Assembly: GCA_017504965.1 (NCBI GenBank)
Contig: JAFVQD010000018.1
Coordinates: 1 to 64,000, forward strand
From: Bacteroidales bacterium
GTDB lineage: Bacteria > Bacteroidota > Bacteroidia > Bacteroidales > UBA932
DNA length: 64,000 nucleotides
Reading direction: 5' to 3'
The position numbers were made by a program, and so were the translations under genes. Under the pieces are notes generated by a model. It was not told where the DNA came from, searched no databases, and worked only from the letters and a program-made list of their open reading frames with translations. Of this stretch, positions 7,440 through 16,200 are shown piece by piece (the stretch's first letter is position 1; each line of letters starts with the position of its first letter).

Positions 7440-8745
7440 CAATTCATACCAGACACTCTGGAGCAAAGGTGTCCAAGCCTCGAAAGCAGTAGAGGATTTT
7501 ACAGTGGGCAATGACAATATTCTGGATCTTAAAATAGCCAAACACGATGTTCTGGGGTCCAAAGCACATATAAAAATGCTGAGTACCATCGGGCTTCTGG
7601 AGAAAGAAGAGGAGAAGGTATTGTCATCGGCTCTCGATGAGATCTACGAAAACATCCTCAAAGGGGAGTTTGAGATCGAAGATGGTATAGAGGATATCCA
7701 CTCACAGGTGGAGATGCTGCTCACCAGAAAACTCGGTGAACTGGGGAAAAAGATCCACTCCGGACGCTCACGCAATGACCAGGTGCTGGTGGACATCAAA
7801 CTTTTCTTCAGAGAGGAGCTTCTCAATATCAAGGGGGACGTCATCAGATTGTTTGAGAAGCTGCAGGCCCTTAGCGAGGAGCACAAACACACCCTCCTCC
7901 CGGGATATACCCACGGACAAGTGGCTATGCCATCATCATTCGGAATGTGGTTCGGAGCATATGCCGAGACACTGGCCGATGATATGATAATGATCAGGGC
8001 TGCATACGACATAGTGAACCAGAATCCGCTCGGCTCTGCTGCAGGGTATGGAAATTCATTCCCTCTGGACAGAGAGATGACCACTGAACTGCTGGGCTTC
8101 AGGACATTGAACTATAACTCCATCGCTGCTCAGATGAGCAGAGGTAAATCTGAAAAGGCTGTGGCAAATGCCATCGCATCGGTAGCATCTACCCTTAACA
8201 AACTGGCTGCCGACTGCTGTGAATATATGTGTTCCAATTACGGCTTCATCTCATTCCCCGATGAACTCACCACCGGTTCGAGCATCATGCCACACAAAAA
8301 GAATCCCGATGTATGGGAGATCATCCGAGCCAAATCTAACAGGCTTCAGAGCATACCTAACGAACTGAGTATGCTTTGTACCAACCTTCCACACGGCTAT
8401 CACCGCGATTTCCAACTTCTTAAAGATGTGACATTCCCAGCTATAGAAGAGATCAGAAAGTGCATCACTATGACCCTTCTGATGCTTGACAATATCAGGA
8501 TCAACGATCACATACTGGACGACCCCAAATACGATTACCTCTTCACTGTAGAGAGGGTAAACAGGTTGGCTCTCGAAGGGACTCCATTCAGAGATGCATA
8601 CAAACAAGTAGGTCTGGAAGTGAAGAACGGGACATTCAAAAAAGATGAGAACTGCTCTCCTCTACTTCACACACACGAAGGGAGCATCGGAAATCTATCT
8701 ACTCTGAAGATCAAAGATAAAATGGATAAGAATTCAGAATTCTAA
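7429..8745 (+). CDS. argH: Argininosuccinate lyase
   Basis: The last enzyme of the operon splits argininosuccinate into arginine and fumarate. This 438-residue member of the fumarase/aspartase superfamily shows SGRSRNDQV, the substrate-binding HTLLPGYTHGQ segment, and the signature GSSIMPHKKNPD with the catalytic Ser loop. It ends shortly before the convergent RNase G gene, with a short A/T-rich inverted repeat at its 3' end. Confidence 0.95.
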   Translation: MGNNNSYQTLWSKGVQASKAVEDFTVGNDNILDLKIAKHDVLGSKAHIKMLSTIGLLEKEEEKVLSSALDEIYENILKGEFEIEDGIEDIHSQVEMLLTRKLGELGKKIHSGRSRNDQVLVDIKLFFREELLNIKGDVIRLFEKLQALSEEHKHTLLPGYTHGQVAMPSSFGMWFGAYAETLADDMIMIRAAYDIVNQNPLGSAAGYGNSFPLDREMTTELLGFRTLNYNSIAAQMSRGKSEKAVANAIASVASTLNKLAADCCEYMCSNYGFISFPDELTTGSSIMPHKKNPDVWEIIRAKSNRLQSIPNELSMLCTNLPHGYHRDFQLLKDVTFPAIEEIRKCITMTLLMLDNIRINDHILDDPKYDYLFTVERVNRLALEGTPFRDAYKQVGLEVKNGTFKKDENCSPLLHTHEGSIGNLSTLKIKDKMDKNSEF

Positions 8746-8752
8746 AATTCTG
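8735..8752. terminator. Weak bidirectional terminator between argH and rng
   Basis: CAGAATT-CTAA-AATTCTG forms a perfect 7-bp stem spanning the argH stop codon in a 14-bp convergent gap. It is followed by ATTAATTAAA on the plus strand. The stem is A/T-rich, so termination may be weak. Confidence 0.4.
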
Positions 8753-8759
8753 ACATTAA

Positions 8760-10316
8760 TTAAATAGAGATTTTCTCCCCTTTCTTATCGAAAAAATTAA
8801 AAGATAGAAGGGGGAGATTTGCATCTGCCTCTATCTTAATGGTGCACTTGTGCTTCTTCTCCCACTTTTTCTCGATAGAATTGAAGAGACCCTTGGTGAC
8901 ATAAGCCTCTACCAGAGGATTGACTACCAACTTGAATGATTTGATCCCCTTCTCCTGAACCAGATAGGTAATCTGTCTTTCAATCGCCTCATCTACCAGA
9001 ATACTTGAAGAGATCTTTCCAGTACCGCCACAGCAAGGGCAGGTCTCCTGGGTATCCATCTCTGTAGCCGGCTTGGTCCTCTGGCGGGTAATCTGCATCA
9101 ATCCGAATTTGGTAAGGGGGAGGATATTGTGTCTTGCCCTGTCACTCTGCATAAGTTCCTGCATATGTTTCAGGAGCTGGGTGCGATGCTCATTGGAGTC
9201 CATATCGATGAAATCGACTATCACGATACCACCCATATCTCTCAATTTGATCTGACGTGCCACCTCTTCAGCAGCATTGCAGTTCACATCGAATGCATTC
9301 TGTTCCTGATCCTTCCCTGTCTTGACTCTGGTACCGCTATTCACATCGATAACGTGCAGGGCTTCTGTGTGCTCGATTACCAGATATGCACCTTGTCTGA
9401 TAGGGACCACTTTACCGAAAGCAGATTTGATCTGTCTGGTCACATCGTAATGATCGAAGACAGGCTCACTCCCTTTGTATAGTTTGACGATCTTCTCAAA
9501 CTCCGGTGATATCATCGAGACATACTCCCTTATCTCACTATAGATCTGCTCGTCATTAACTACTATATTTGAGAAAGAGTCATTCAAAAGATCCCTCAAG
9601 ACTGTGGTGGTCTTGCTACTCTCTGTAAAAAGGAGTTGCGGACACTTTTGAGTGGCTATCTTCTTCCAGGACTCTTCCCACTTGTTAATGAGCATCTTGA
9701 GTTCCAGATCCAGAACAGCAGCTTTCTTCCCTTCGGCAGCTGTCCTTATTATCACACCGTAGCTTGGGGGCAAAATGCTGTACATCAGCCTCTCCAGACG
9801 CATTTTTTCATCCTTTGATGTGATTTTCTGAGAGATGTTCACTTTGTCGCCGAACGGGAGAAGAACCATATTCCTGCCCGCTATAGATATCTCAGAAGTG
9901 AGTCTTGAACCCTTCGTAGAGATGGGTTCCTTTACGATTTGGACTATTATAGGCTGTCCGGGCTTGAGGACATTCTCGATCTTGCCCTCTTTTTCCAGAA
10001 TATTGTGAATATCAATACTCCGATAGAAAGATAAAAAATCTCTGTTTGGATTCAACTGCCTGGCAAAAGTGTCGAAAGCAGTAAAATTCAAACCGAGATC
10101 CAGATAGTGAACAAAGGCATCTTTCTTGTCCCCGATATCGATGAAAGCGGCATTGAGAGATGGGATCAGCTTCTTCACCTTACCCAAATGAACATCACCC
10201 ACAGTAAAACTGCGGCCTTCATTTTTCTCTTTATTAAGCTCCACCAGACGATGATCCTCCAGGAGAGCTATTGTTATCTCCGTGGGATTTACATCTATTA
10301 TCAGATCTTTCTCCAT
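8760..10316 (-). CDS. rng: Ribonuclease G/E family endoribonuclease
   Basis: This 518-residue protein matches RNase G in size. The N-terminal S1-like domain carries VGDVHLGKVKKLIPSLNAAFIDIG. The catalytic DNase I-like subdomain contains LHVIDVNSGT and IVIVDFIDMD, with the metal-binding aspartates. The Zn-link motif CPCCGGTG lies near residue 430. It processes rRNA and mRNA 5' regions. The long C-terminal scaffold of E. coli RNase E is absent. It is probably co-transcribed with the small ribosomal protein and HU genes upstream. Confidence 0.93.
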   Translation of the reverse strand: MEKDLIIDVNPTEITIALLEDHRLVELNKEKNEGRSFTVGDVHLGKVKKLIPSLNAAFIDIGDKKDAFVHYLDLGLNFTAFDTFARQLNPNRDFLSFYRSIDIHNILEKEGKIENVLKPGQPIIVQIVKEPISTKGSRLTSEISIAGRNMVLLPFGDKVNISQKITSKDEKMRLERLMYSILPPSYGVIIRTAAEGKKAAVLDLELKMLINKWEESWKKIATQKCPQLLFTESSKTTTVLRDLLNDSFSNIVVNDEQIYSEIREYVSMISPEFEKIVKLYKGSEPVFDHYDVTRQIKSAFGKVVPIRQGAYLVIEHTEALHVIDVNSGTRVKTGKDQEQNAFDVNCNAAEEVARQIKLRDMGGIVIVDFIDMDSNEHRTQLLKHMQELMQSDRARHNILPLTKFGLMQITRQRTKPATEMDTQETCPCCGGTGKISSSILVDEAIERQITYLVQEKGIKSFKLVVNPLVEAYVTKGLFNSIEKKWEKKHKCTIKIEADANLPLLSFNFFDKKGEKISI

Positions 10317-10403
10317 TAGATACCTCCTAAAACAATAATCTAAAGTAGCTTTTACAAACTACTTTAGATTATATGTTGTGACATTAAGATGTTAGTTTAT
10401 AAA

Positions 10404-10493
10404 CTATTTCTTCTTATGTCTGTTCTTGCGCAAACGTTTTTTACGTTTGTGCGTAGACATTTTATGTCTTTTTCTTTTTTTTCCGCTTGGCAT
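10404..10493 (-). CDS. Tiny basic ribosomal protein, bL38/AURKAIP1-COX24-like
   Basis: This 29-codon frame encodes a lysine/arginine/histidine-rich peptide beginning MPSGKKRKRHKMSTHKRKKR. Similar tiny proteins are conserved in Bacteroidota and carry the AURKAIP1/COX24-type motif; one was described as bL38 in the Flavobacterium johnsoniae ribosome. It sits 8 nt downstream of the HU stop codon and upstream of rng, so all three likely share a transcript. At this length recognition rests on the near-complete basic pattern and the strict MPSGKK start. An internal ATG at codon 12 is less likely as the start. Confidence 0.8.
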   Translation of the reverse strand: MPSGKKRKRHKMSTHKRKKRLRKNRHKKK

Positions 10494-10501
10494 AACTGAT
10501 A

Positions 10502-10792
10502 TTATTTAACTTTTACGTTGGTTTTAACCTTATTCATAAAAACCTTAGCGGGTTTGAATGCAGGGATGTAGTGCTCAGGGATAACGATAGTTTTACCTTG
10601 TGAGATGTTACGTGCGGTTTTCTGTGCGCGTTTTTTAGTAATAAAACTACCGAAGCCACGAAGAAATACATCTTCATCTTTTGCTAAGGAATTTTTCACA
10701 CTTTCCATAAATGCTTCAACAACATTTTGGACAGCGATTTTCTCCATTCCTGTTGCTTTAGCAACTTCATTTACGATATCAGCTTTAGTCAT
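10502..10792 (-). CDS. hup: HU/IHF family DNA-binding protein
   Basis: This 96-residue histone-like protein starts MTKADIVNEVAKATGM, then has the dimerisation helices and the HU signature FLRGFGSFITKKRAQKTARN. The DNA-intercalating arm ends around IPEHYIPAFKPAK, typical of HU proteins. It bends DNA and compacts the nucleoid. A near-consensus promoter lies 40-70 bp upstream, as expected for an abundant protein. Confidence 0.95.
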   Translation of the reverse strand: MTKADIVNEVAKATGMEKIAVQNVVEAFMESVKNSLAKDEDVFLRGFGSFITKKRAQKTARNISQGKTIVIPEHYIPAFKPAKVFMNKVKTNVKVK

Positions 10793-10831
10793 AATTTCAC
10801 TTTTTAAACGTTATATCTTTTTTTAGGTCTG

Positions 10832-10862
10832 CAAAAGTATCTATTATTTTTTAGTTTGCAAA
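10832..10862 (-). promoter_or_regulatory. HU gene promoter
   Basis: On the reverse strand TTTG (10859-10862) is exactly 19 nt upstream of TACTTTTG (10832-10839). This is a full match to the Bacteroidota consensus TTTG-N19-TAnnTTTG. It is one of the best promoters in the window. Confidence 0.8.
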
Positions 10863-10978
10863 ACATTCTACCCTTTTTTAACCAAAAAAGTTTGGCATAA
10901 TGATTGACAAATTAGACCACAAAACAATTTACTAAAGGTATTTGAATTTAAACTGACATATTGTCACTATATATTATT

Positions 10979-13381
10979 ATGAAGAGAGACGACTTTTTGT
11001 TTGATACTGGTGCTGGAGATGTAAATATCCTTCCTGTTGTCAATATGGAATCCATCCAGAAACTCGATGAAAAAGAGATGCCTGAGGTGCTTCCCATCCT
11101 TACACTCAGAAATGCAGTGCTGTTCCCTGCCACTGTGATCCCTATCGCTGTAGGTAGGGAAAAATCGATCAAACTGGTTAGGGACGCATACAAATCGGGA
11201 AAGATATTGGGGGCCGTGGCTCAGATTGACAACGAGGTGGAACACCCCACCATCATAGACCTGTTCGATATAGGAACACTCGGTAGAATATTGAAAATCA
11301 TAGAGATGCCTGACGGAAGCATCACTGCCATCCTCCAAGGTGTCAAAAGATTCAGGATAGTGGAGCAGACCGCTTCAGAGCCTTATCTTTTCGCCAAAGT
11401 GAAATACCTTAATGACATTTTGGCAAAAAAAGGGGACAAGGAGATGGAGGCATTGACAGAAAACATCAAGGATCTGGCTATGCAGATCATCAAATCTTCC
11501 CCACATATGCCACAGGAGGCAGGTTTTGCCATCAAAAATCTGGAAGGGAGCGAATTCCTTACTAACTTCATCGCCTCCAGTATGGAGATCGACGACACCT
11601 TCGAGAAGATGAAACTTCTCCAGGAGAGCCACGTCAAAGTGAGGGCTATGAAGCTGCTTGAGATCCTTAACAGACAGATGGATATCCTCACCCTCAAAAA
11701 TGATATCCAGCAGAAAGTCCGCACTGAGATGGACCAGCAGCAGAGGGAATATTACCTCAATAACCAGCTTAAGACCATCCAGGAGGAGCTTGGTATAGAT
11801 TCAGAGGGGTCAGACTGCAATGAGCTAAGGCAGAGGGCCCTGCTGAAAAAATGGCCTGCACACGCTGCCGAAGCCTTCGAGTCAGAACTCAAGAAGCTGG
11901 AGAGGACAAATGTAAACTCTCCTGACTACAATGTCCAGTACCAGTATGTGAAACTGCTGGTAGACCTCCCTTGGGATGAGATGACAGATGACAATCTGGA
12001 TCTCAAACACGCTCAGAAAGTTCTGGATAAAGACCACTTCGGTCTCGAAAGTGTCAAGGATAGAATCATAGAATATCTGGCCGTACTCAAGCTGAAGGGA
12101 GATATGAAATCCCCTATCCTATGTCTGTATGGCCCTCCGGGTGTAGGAAAGACCTCACTGGGCAAGTCCATTGCCAGGGCATTGGGAAGGGAATACGGCA
12201 GAATATCCCTTGGCGGTCTTCACGACGAATCGGAGATCAGGGGTCACCGCAAGACATATATAGGTGCTATGCCGGGACGAATTATCCAGACCATCAAAAA
12301 GGCAGGATCATCCAATCCTGTCATCGTTCTGGATGAGATAGACAAGATCAGCAAGGATTTTAAAGGAGATCCCGCTTATGCACTGCTGGAGGTCCTCGAC
12401 CCTGAGCAGAACAACACTTTCCACGACAACTATCTGGACATCGATTACGATCTATCCAAAGTGCTTTTCATAACCACTGCCAACAATATCAGCACCATCC
12501 ACCCAGCCCTCAAGGACAGGATGGAGATGATCCCTGTGACAGGATATCTGGCAGAGGAGAAGGTGAGCATTGCCCAGGGGTACCTTATCCCTAAGCAGAT
12601 GGAGGCTCACGGTCTCAAAAAGGGGCAGTTGAAAATAAACAAGGCTGCCATCAATAAAGTTATAGACGAGTATACCAGAGAGTCCGGTGTCAGAGGGCTT
12701 GACAAACAGATAGCCAAACTGGCGAGGGTCTCTGCCAAGAAGATAGCAATCGAAGAGGAGGTACAAGTCTCCATAACACCTGACAAGGTACGCGAGATCC
12801 TGGGGATACCTACCAACTCACACGACATCCAGAAGGGGAATGAGGCACCCGGAGTGGTGACAGGTCTGGCTTGGACTGAGATGGGTGGAGAGATTCTGTT
12901 CGTAGAGTGCAGTCTGAGTGAAGGTAAAGGCAATCTCTCTATGACCGGTAATCTGGGTGATGTGATGAAAGAGTCCACCACCATAGCATTCCAGTACCTG
13001 AAAGCACATCCTGAACTCCTTTCTCTCACCACCGAAGAGATAATGGCTAAAGATATCCATATCCACGTCCCTGAAGGGGCTATACCTAAAGATGGACCTT
13101 CTGCCGGCATCACTATGGTCAGCGCTATGGCCTCAGCCTATAAAGGTCAGATGGTCAAATCCAAGATCGCTATGACAGGTGAGATGACCCTTAGGGGGAG
13201 AGTTCTGCCGGTAGGTGGTATTAAGGAGAAAATCCTGGCAGCCAAACGTGCAGGGGTCGAGACCATCATCCTCTCCAAAGAGAATGAAAAGGATATCAAC
13301 GAGATAAAGGAGATCTATATCAAAGGGCTGAATTTCATCTATGTAAACAACATATCAGAGGTAATCAAAGCCATATTTTAG
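10979..13381 (+). CDS. lon: ATP-dependent protease Lon
   Basis: This is an AAA+ serine protease of about 800 residues that degrades misfolded and regulatory proteins. The order is an N-terminal LON domain ([19 protein letters not shown]), a coiled-coil region, Walker [16 protein letters not shown], Walker [11 protein letters not shown], and the protease domain with catalytic Ser in [11 protein letters not shown] and Lys in [15 protein letters not shown] prefer the ATG at 10979 (MKRDDFLF) over the one six codons upstream, because the earlier codons look non-conserved. It is divergent from HU and followed after 4 nt by ung. Confidence 0.95.
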   Translation: MKRDDFLFDTGAGDVNILPVVNMESIQKLDEKEMPEVLPILTLRNAVLFPATVIPIAVGREKSIKLVRDAYKSGKILGAVAQIDNEVEHPTIIDLFDIGTLGRILKIIEMPDGSITAILQGVKRFRIVEQTASEPYLFAKVKYLNDILAKKGDKEMEALTENIKDLAMQIIKSSPHMPQEAGFAIKNLEGSEFLTNFIASSMEIDDTFEKMKLLQESHVKVRAMKLLEILNRQMDILTLKNDIQQKVRTEMDQQQREYYLNNQLKTIQEELGIDSEGSDCNELRQRALLKKWPAHAAEAFESELKKLERTNVNSPDYNVQYQYVKLLVDLPWDEMTDDNLDLKHAQKVLDKDHFGLESVKDRIIEYLAVLKLKGDMKSPILCLYGPPGVGKTSLGKSIARALGREYGRISLGGLHDESEIRGHRKTYIGAMPGRIIQTIKKAGSSNPVIVLDEIDKISKDFKGDPAYALLEVLDPEQNNTFHDNYLDIDYDLSKVLFITTANNISTIHPALKDRMEMIPVTGYLAEEKVSIAQGYLIPKQMEAHGLKKGQLKINKAAINKVIDEYTRESGVRGLDKQIAKLARVSAKKIAIEEEVQVSITPDKVREILGIPTNSHDIQKGNEAPGVVTGLAWTEMGGEILFVECSLSEGKGNLSMTGNLGDVMKESTTIAFQYLKAHPELLSLTTEEIMAKDIHIHVPEGAIPKDGPSAGITMVSAMASAYKGQMVKSKIAMTGEMTLRGRVLPVGGIKEKILAAKRAGVETIILSKENEKDINEIKEIYIKGLNFIYVNNISEVIKAIF

Positions 13382-13385
13382 CTTT

Positions 13386-14051
13386 ATGAACGTAAAGATT
13401 CACCCATCTTGGGGAAATATACTTCAGCAAGAGTTCGACAAACCCTATTTCGAAGGGCTTGTCGAATTTTTGCATAAAGAGAAGAGGGAGAAAAAGACCA
13501 TCTACCCCCCCGGGCCTAAAATTTTCAACGCTTTCGACCTGACACCTTTTGATAGAGTGAGGGTAGTGATTTTGGGGCAGGATCCATACCACGGTCCCGG
13601 ACAGGCAGAGGGGCTCTCATTCTCTGTACCTCACGGAGTGAAGCTCCCCCCCTCTCTCCAGAACATCTATAAAGAGATAGAGAGTGACACAGGGATCTCC
13701 ACAGCCGGCAGAGATGGCTCTCTGGTCCACTGGGCTGAACAAGGTGTCTTCCTCCTTAATGCAGTATTGACAGTCAGGGCATCCGAACCCACCTCCCACA
13801 GCAGAATCGGGTGGACCACATTTACCGATGCAGTAATCAAAGCCATTTCGGATCACAAGGAGGGTGTCATTTTCCTCCTCTGGGGCAACTATGCCAGGAG
13901 CAAACGGGATCTTATCGACCGAAGCAAGCACTATATTCTGGAAGCAGCACACCCCTCACCACTGGCCAGAGGTGCATTTTTCGGATGCAGACACTTCTCT
14001 CAGACAAACAATATTCTCCTAAACAGGGGTGAAAAACCTATAAAGTGGTAA
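13386..14051 (+). CDS. ung: Uracil-DNA glycosylase
   Basis: This family-1 UDG (221 residues) excises uracil from DNA. The water-activating motif GQDPYHGPGQAEGLSFSV and the HPSPLARGAFFGCRHFSQTN minor-groove loop are complete, and LLLWGNYA is also conserved. The start follows lon by 4 nt, so it probably shares that transcript. Confidence 0.96.
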   Translation: MNVKIHPSWGNILQQEFDKPYFEGLVEFLHKEKREKKTIYPPGPKIFNAFDLTPFDRVRVVILGQDPYHGPGQAEGLSFSVPHGVKLPPSLQNIYKEIESDTGISTAGRDGSLVHWAEQGVFLLNAVLTVRASEPTSHSRIGWTTFTDAVIKAISDHKEGVIFLLWGNYARSKRDLIDRSKHYILEAAHPSPLARGAFFGCRHFSQTNNILLNRGEKPIKW

Positions 14052-14059
14052 GATTTTTT

Positions 14060-14067
14060 TATATTTG
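14060..14067 (+). promoter_or_regulatory. coaD promoter, -7 box
   Basis: TATATTTG matches TAnnTTTG and lies 20 bp upstream of the coaD ATG, just after ung. No clear -33 TTTG is found, since the expected position falls inside the ung 3' end. Confidence 0.45.
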
Positions 14068-14086
14068 TAGGTTAATATACCTATAA

Positions 14087-14572
14087 ATGAAAACAGCTTT
14101 TTTCCCAGGATCATTTGATCCGTTCACTATAGGACATAAAGATGTAGTAATCGCATCACTGGAACTTTTTGATAAGGTGATAATCGGTGTAGGCTACAAC
14201 TCTGCCAAAAAAGGTCTTATCTCCACCGAAGGGAGGATGGAGATAATCGGACAATCCATAGCAGATCTTAAAGCGAATGGCGCGAATATTGAAGTAGTAT
14301 CCTATACAGGGCTCACTATAGATGCCTGCAGAAGGGCAAATGCCAAGTTCATCATCCGTGGAGTACGCACCACAGCCGACTTCGAGATGGAGTCTGTGAT
14401 CGCACAGGCAAACAAAAGACTGGCTCCGGATATCTCGACCGTCTTTATGAATGCATCCAATGAGAACTCATTTGTATCTTCCACCATAGTGAGGGACATA
14501 GTTCTGAATGGCGGTGACGCCAAAGAGTTCTTGTCACCCGGAGTAGATATTTACAAACACCTAAACAAATAA
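14087..14572 (+). CDS. coaD: Pantetheine-phosphate adenylyltransferase
   Basis: This enzyme performs the fourth step of coenzyme A synthesis, making dephospho-CoA from 4'-phosphopantetheine and ATP. The 161-residue protein has the nucleotidyltransferase motif GSFDPFTIGH (T/HxGH) near the start and the ISSTxxR-like SSTIVRDI near the C-terminus. Length and motif spacing are normal. The next gene starts 2 nt after its stop. Confidence 0.95.
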   Translation: MKTAFFPGSFDPFTIGHKDVVIASLELFDKVIIGVGYNSAKKGLISTEGRMEIIGQSIADLKANGANIEVVSYTGLTIDACRRANAKFIIRGVRTTADFEMESVIAQANKRLAPDISTVFMNASNENSFVSSTIVRDIVLNGGDAKEFLSPGVDIYKHLNK

Positions 14573-14574
14573 TT

Positions 14575-16200
14575 ATGAGACATCTGATCAGATACATACT
14601 ATTCTTCCCACTATACTTCCTGTCACTTTCACTATTTGCACAAGAAGCACCTGTACAGGACTCCACTTCGTCAGCGATGGACAAAGAGACCGTCCAGCTA
14701 ATTATGAAGATGTTCGATGGTCAGGAGATCTCTATGATAAAAGTGAAGGCAGACCAGCTAATCTCATCCGGAAAAGACAGCGCTGAGCAGGCCCTCATCG
14801 CCTCGTATATATTTGACTACTATCAGTCATCCAAATATATGGGTTATGAAGAGGTGGCTCTGTATATAGCAGACAACTACTTTCTGAATGACAAACTGGC
14901 CTGGCCACAGGAGGATGGACTTCTGATGGTAAAGATGTTTGCAGAGTTTAACCGTCAGTCTATGATAGGGATGAAAGCACCTGAACTCCTGCTCCCCGAC
15001 ACCCTTGGAAGGGAGATATCGCTCCGCCAGTGCGACACCAGGTACAAAATCGTCCTTTTCTACGATGACCAATGCAACACCTGCAACTACTACACACCAT
15101 TTCTGATGAAGTTCCTGAAGGACTACAGCTATGGCACAGTAACCCTTTACAGGGTCTACACACAGGATAGTCGTGAAAGATGGTGTACCTATGTAAGCAA
15201 GATAAACAAAAGATTCCCTGTGTCGGAAAATGTGACCGTTTATGATGTATGGGATCCCGATTTTTCATCTGATTTCCAGAGAAAATACGGAGTGGTCTCT
15301 ACCCCACAGATGCTCCTTCTGGACAGAAACAATTTCATTCTCGGGAGAAAACTTGACCCTACTGCAATGGCCCAGCTTATCGAGATGGACTACAATAAGC
15401 CTAATGAGCTGCAGCTGTTCCTGGATCAGCTCTTCTCATCACTATTGCCATACGATCAGACTCAGGATATAGACACTACCCTTATCGTCAGCACCATAGA
15501 CGGACTGTACGAGAAGTCGAAGTCTGATACCGCTGCTTTTCAGGATATCTTCTACAATTCTTACCAATACCTGAAGAATCACGAAGAGTACGATATGCAG
15601 AAAGGTGCAGCCTACATCGGACACAAATATATCTCCCAGATGCCTCAGATGTGGAGCAATGCCAACTTCTCTGAGAAGGAGGATGCAGCTGGAAGGGCAC
15701 CTCTGGGTATCGAGTACCCATCGGCAGACAAGTTCATCAAAGAGACAGCTATGGCTGTTGAACTTTTCTACCGCAACCAGCTGGGCAAACCGGCTACCAA
15801 CCTTTACCTCAGCCTTCCGGATAAGAGCTCATACTCGATCTATGACGGAAACGGAGAATACACTGTCCTCTATTTCTACAATATGGATTGTGCCCTGTGT
15901 GAAGCGGTCACCCCTGATATGAAGAAGATATACGACGAGTTTTCAGATAAAGGGGTGGAAGTTATGGCCATATATACCGGCAGTGCCAAAAACAGAAAAG
16001 AGTGGACCAAATATATTGCCACCCAAGGCTTTGAATGGACAAACCTCTACGACAAGAAAGATACCCAAGAGATGTTTGCCAAGTATAATCTTTCAGGTGT
16101 CCCTGCTATCTATCTTCTTGATAAAGAGAAAAATACTATAGCCAAGGACATCACTCCTAAAATGTTGAACGAAATTTTAAACTATTTGCTGTATGATTAG
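14575..16200 (+). CDS. Exported protein with two thioredoxin-like domains (DUF5106/TlpA type)
   Basis: This 541-residue protein has a cleavable signal peptide (hydrophobic up to about residue 22, ending LSLFAQ). Two TlpA-like thioredoxin domains follow, each with a CxxC: CNTC at 167-170 and CALC at 439-442. Cis-proline-type motifs are VVSTPQMLL and LSGVPAIYLL. The helical N-terminal part resembles the DUF5106 module often found before such domains in Bacteroidota. A periplasmic disulfide reductase or isomerase role is likely, with unknown targets. Two redox centres in one chain is unusual for this group. It overlaps the next gene by 8 bp. Confidence 0.8.
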   Translation: MRHLIRYILFFPLYFLSLSLFAQEAPVQDSTSSAMDKETVQLIMKMFDGQEISMIKVKADQLISSGKDSAEQALIASYIFDYYQSSKYMGYEEVALYIADNYFLNDKLAWPQEDGLLMVKMFAEFNRQSMIGMKAPELLLPDTLGREISLRQCDTRYKIVLFYDDQCNTCNYYTPFLMKFLKDYSYGTVTLYRVYTQDSRERWCTYVSKINKRFPVSENVTVYDVWDPDFSSDFQRKYGVVSTPQMLLLDRNNFILGRKLDPTAMAQLIEMDYNKPNELQLFLDQLFSSLLPYDQTQDIDTTLIVSTIDGLYEKSKSDTAAFQDIFYNSYQYLKNHEEYDMQKGAAYIGHKYISQMPQMWSNANFSEKEDAAGRAPLGIEYPSADKFIKETAMAVELFYRNQLGKPATNLYLSLPDKSSYSIYDGNGEYTVLYFYNMDCALCEAVTPDMKKIYDEFSDKGVEVMAIYTGSAKNRKEWTKYIATQGFEWTNLYDKKDTQEMFAKYNLSGVPAIYLLDKEKNTIAKDITPKMLNEILNYLLYD

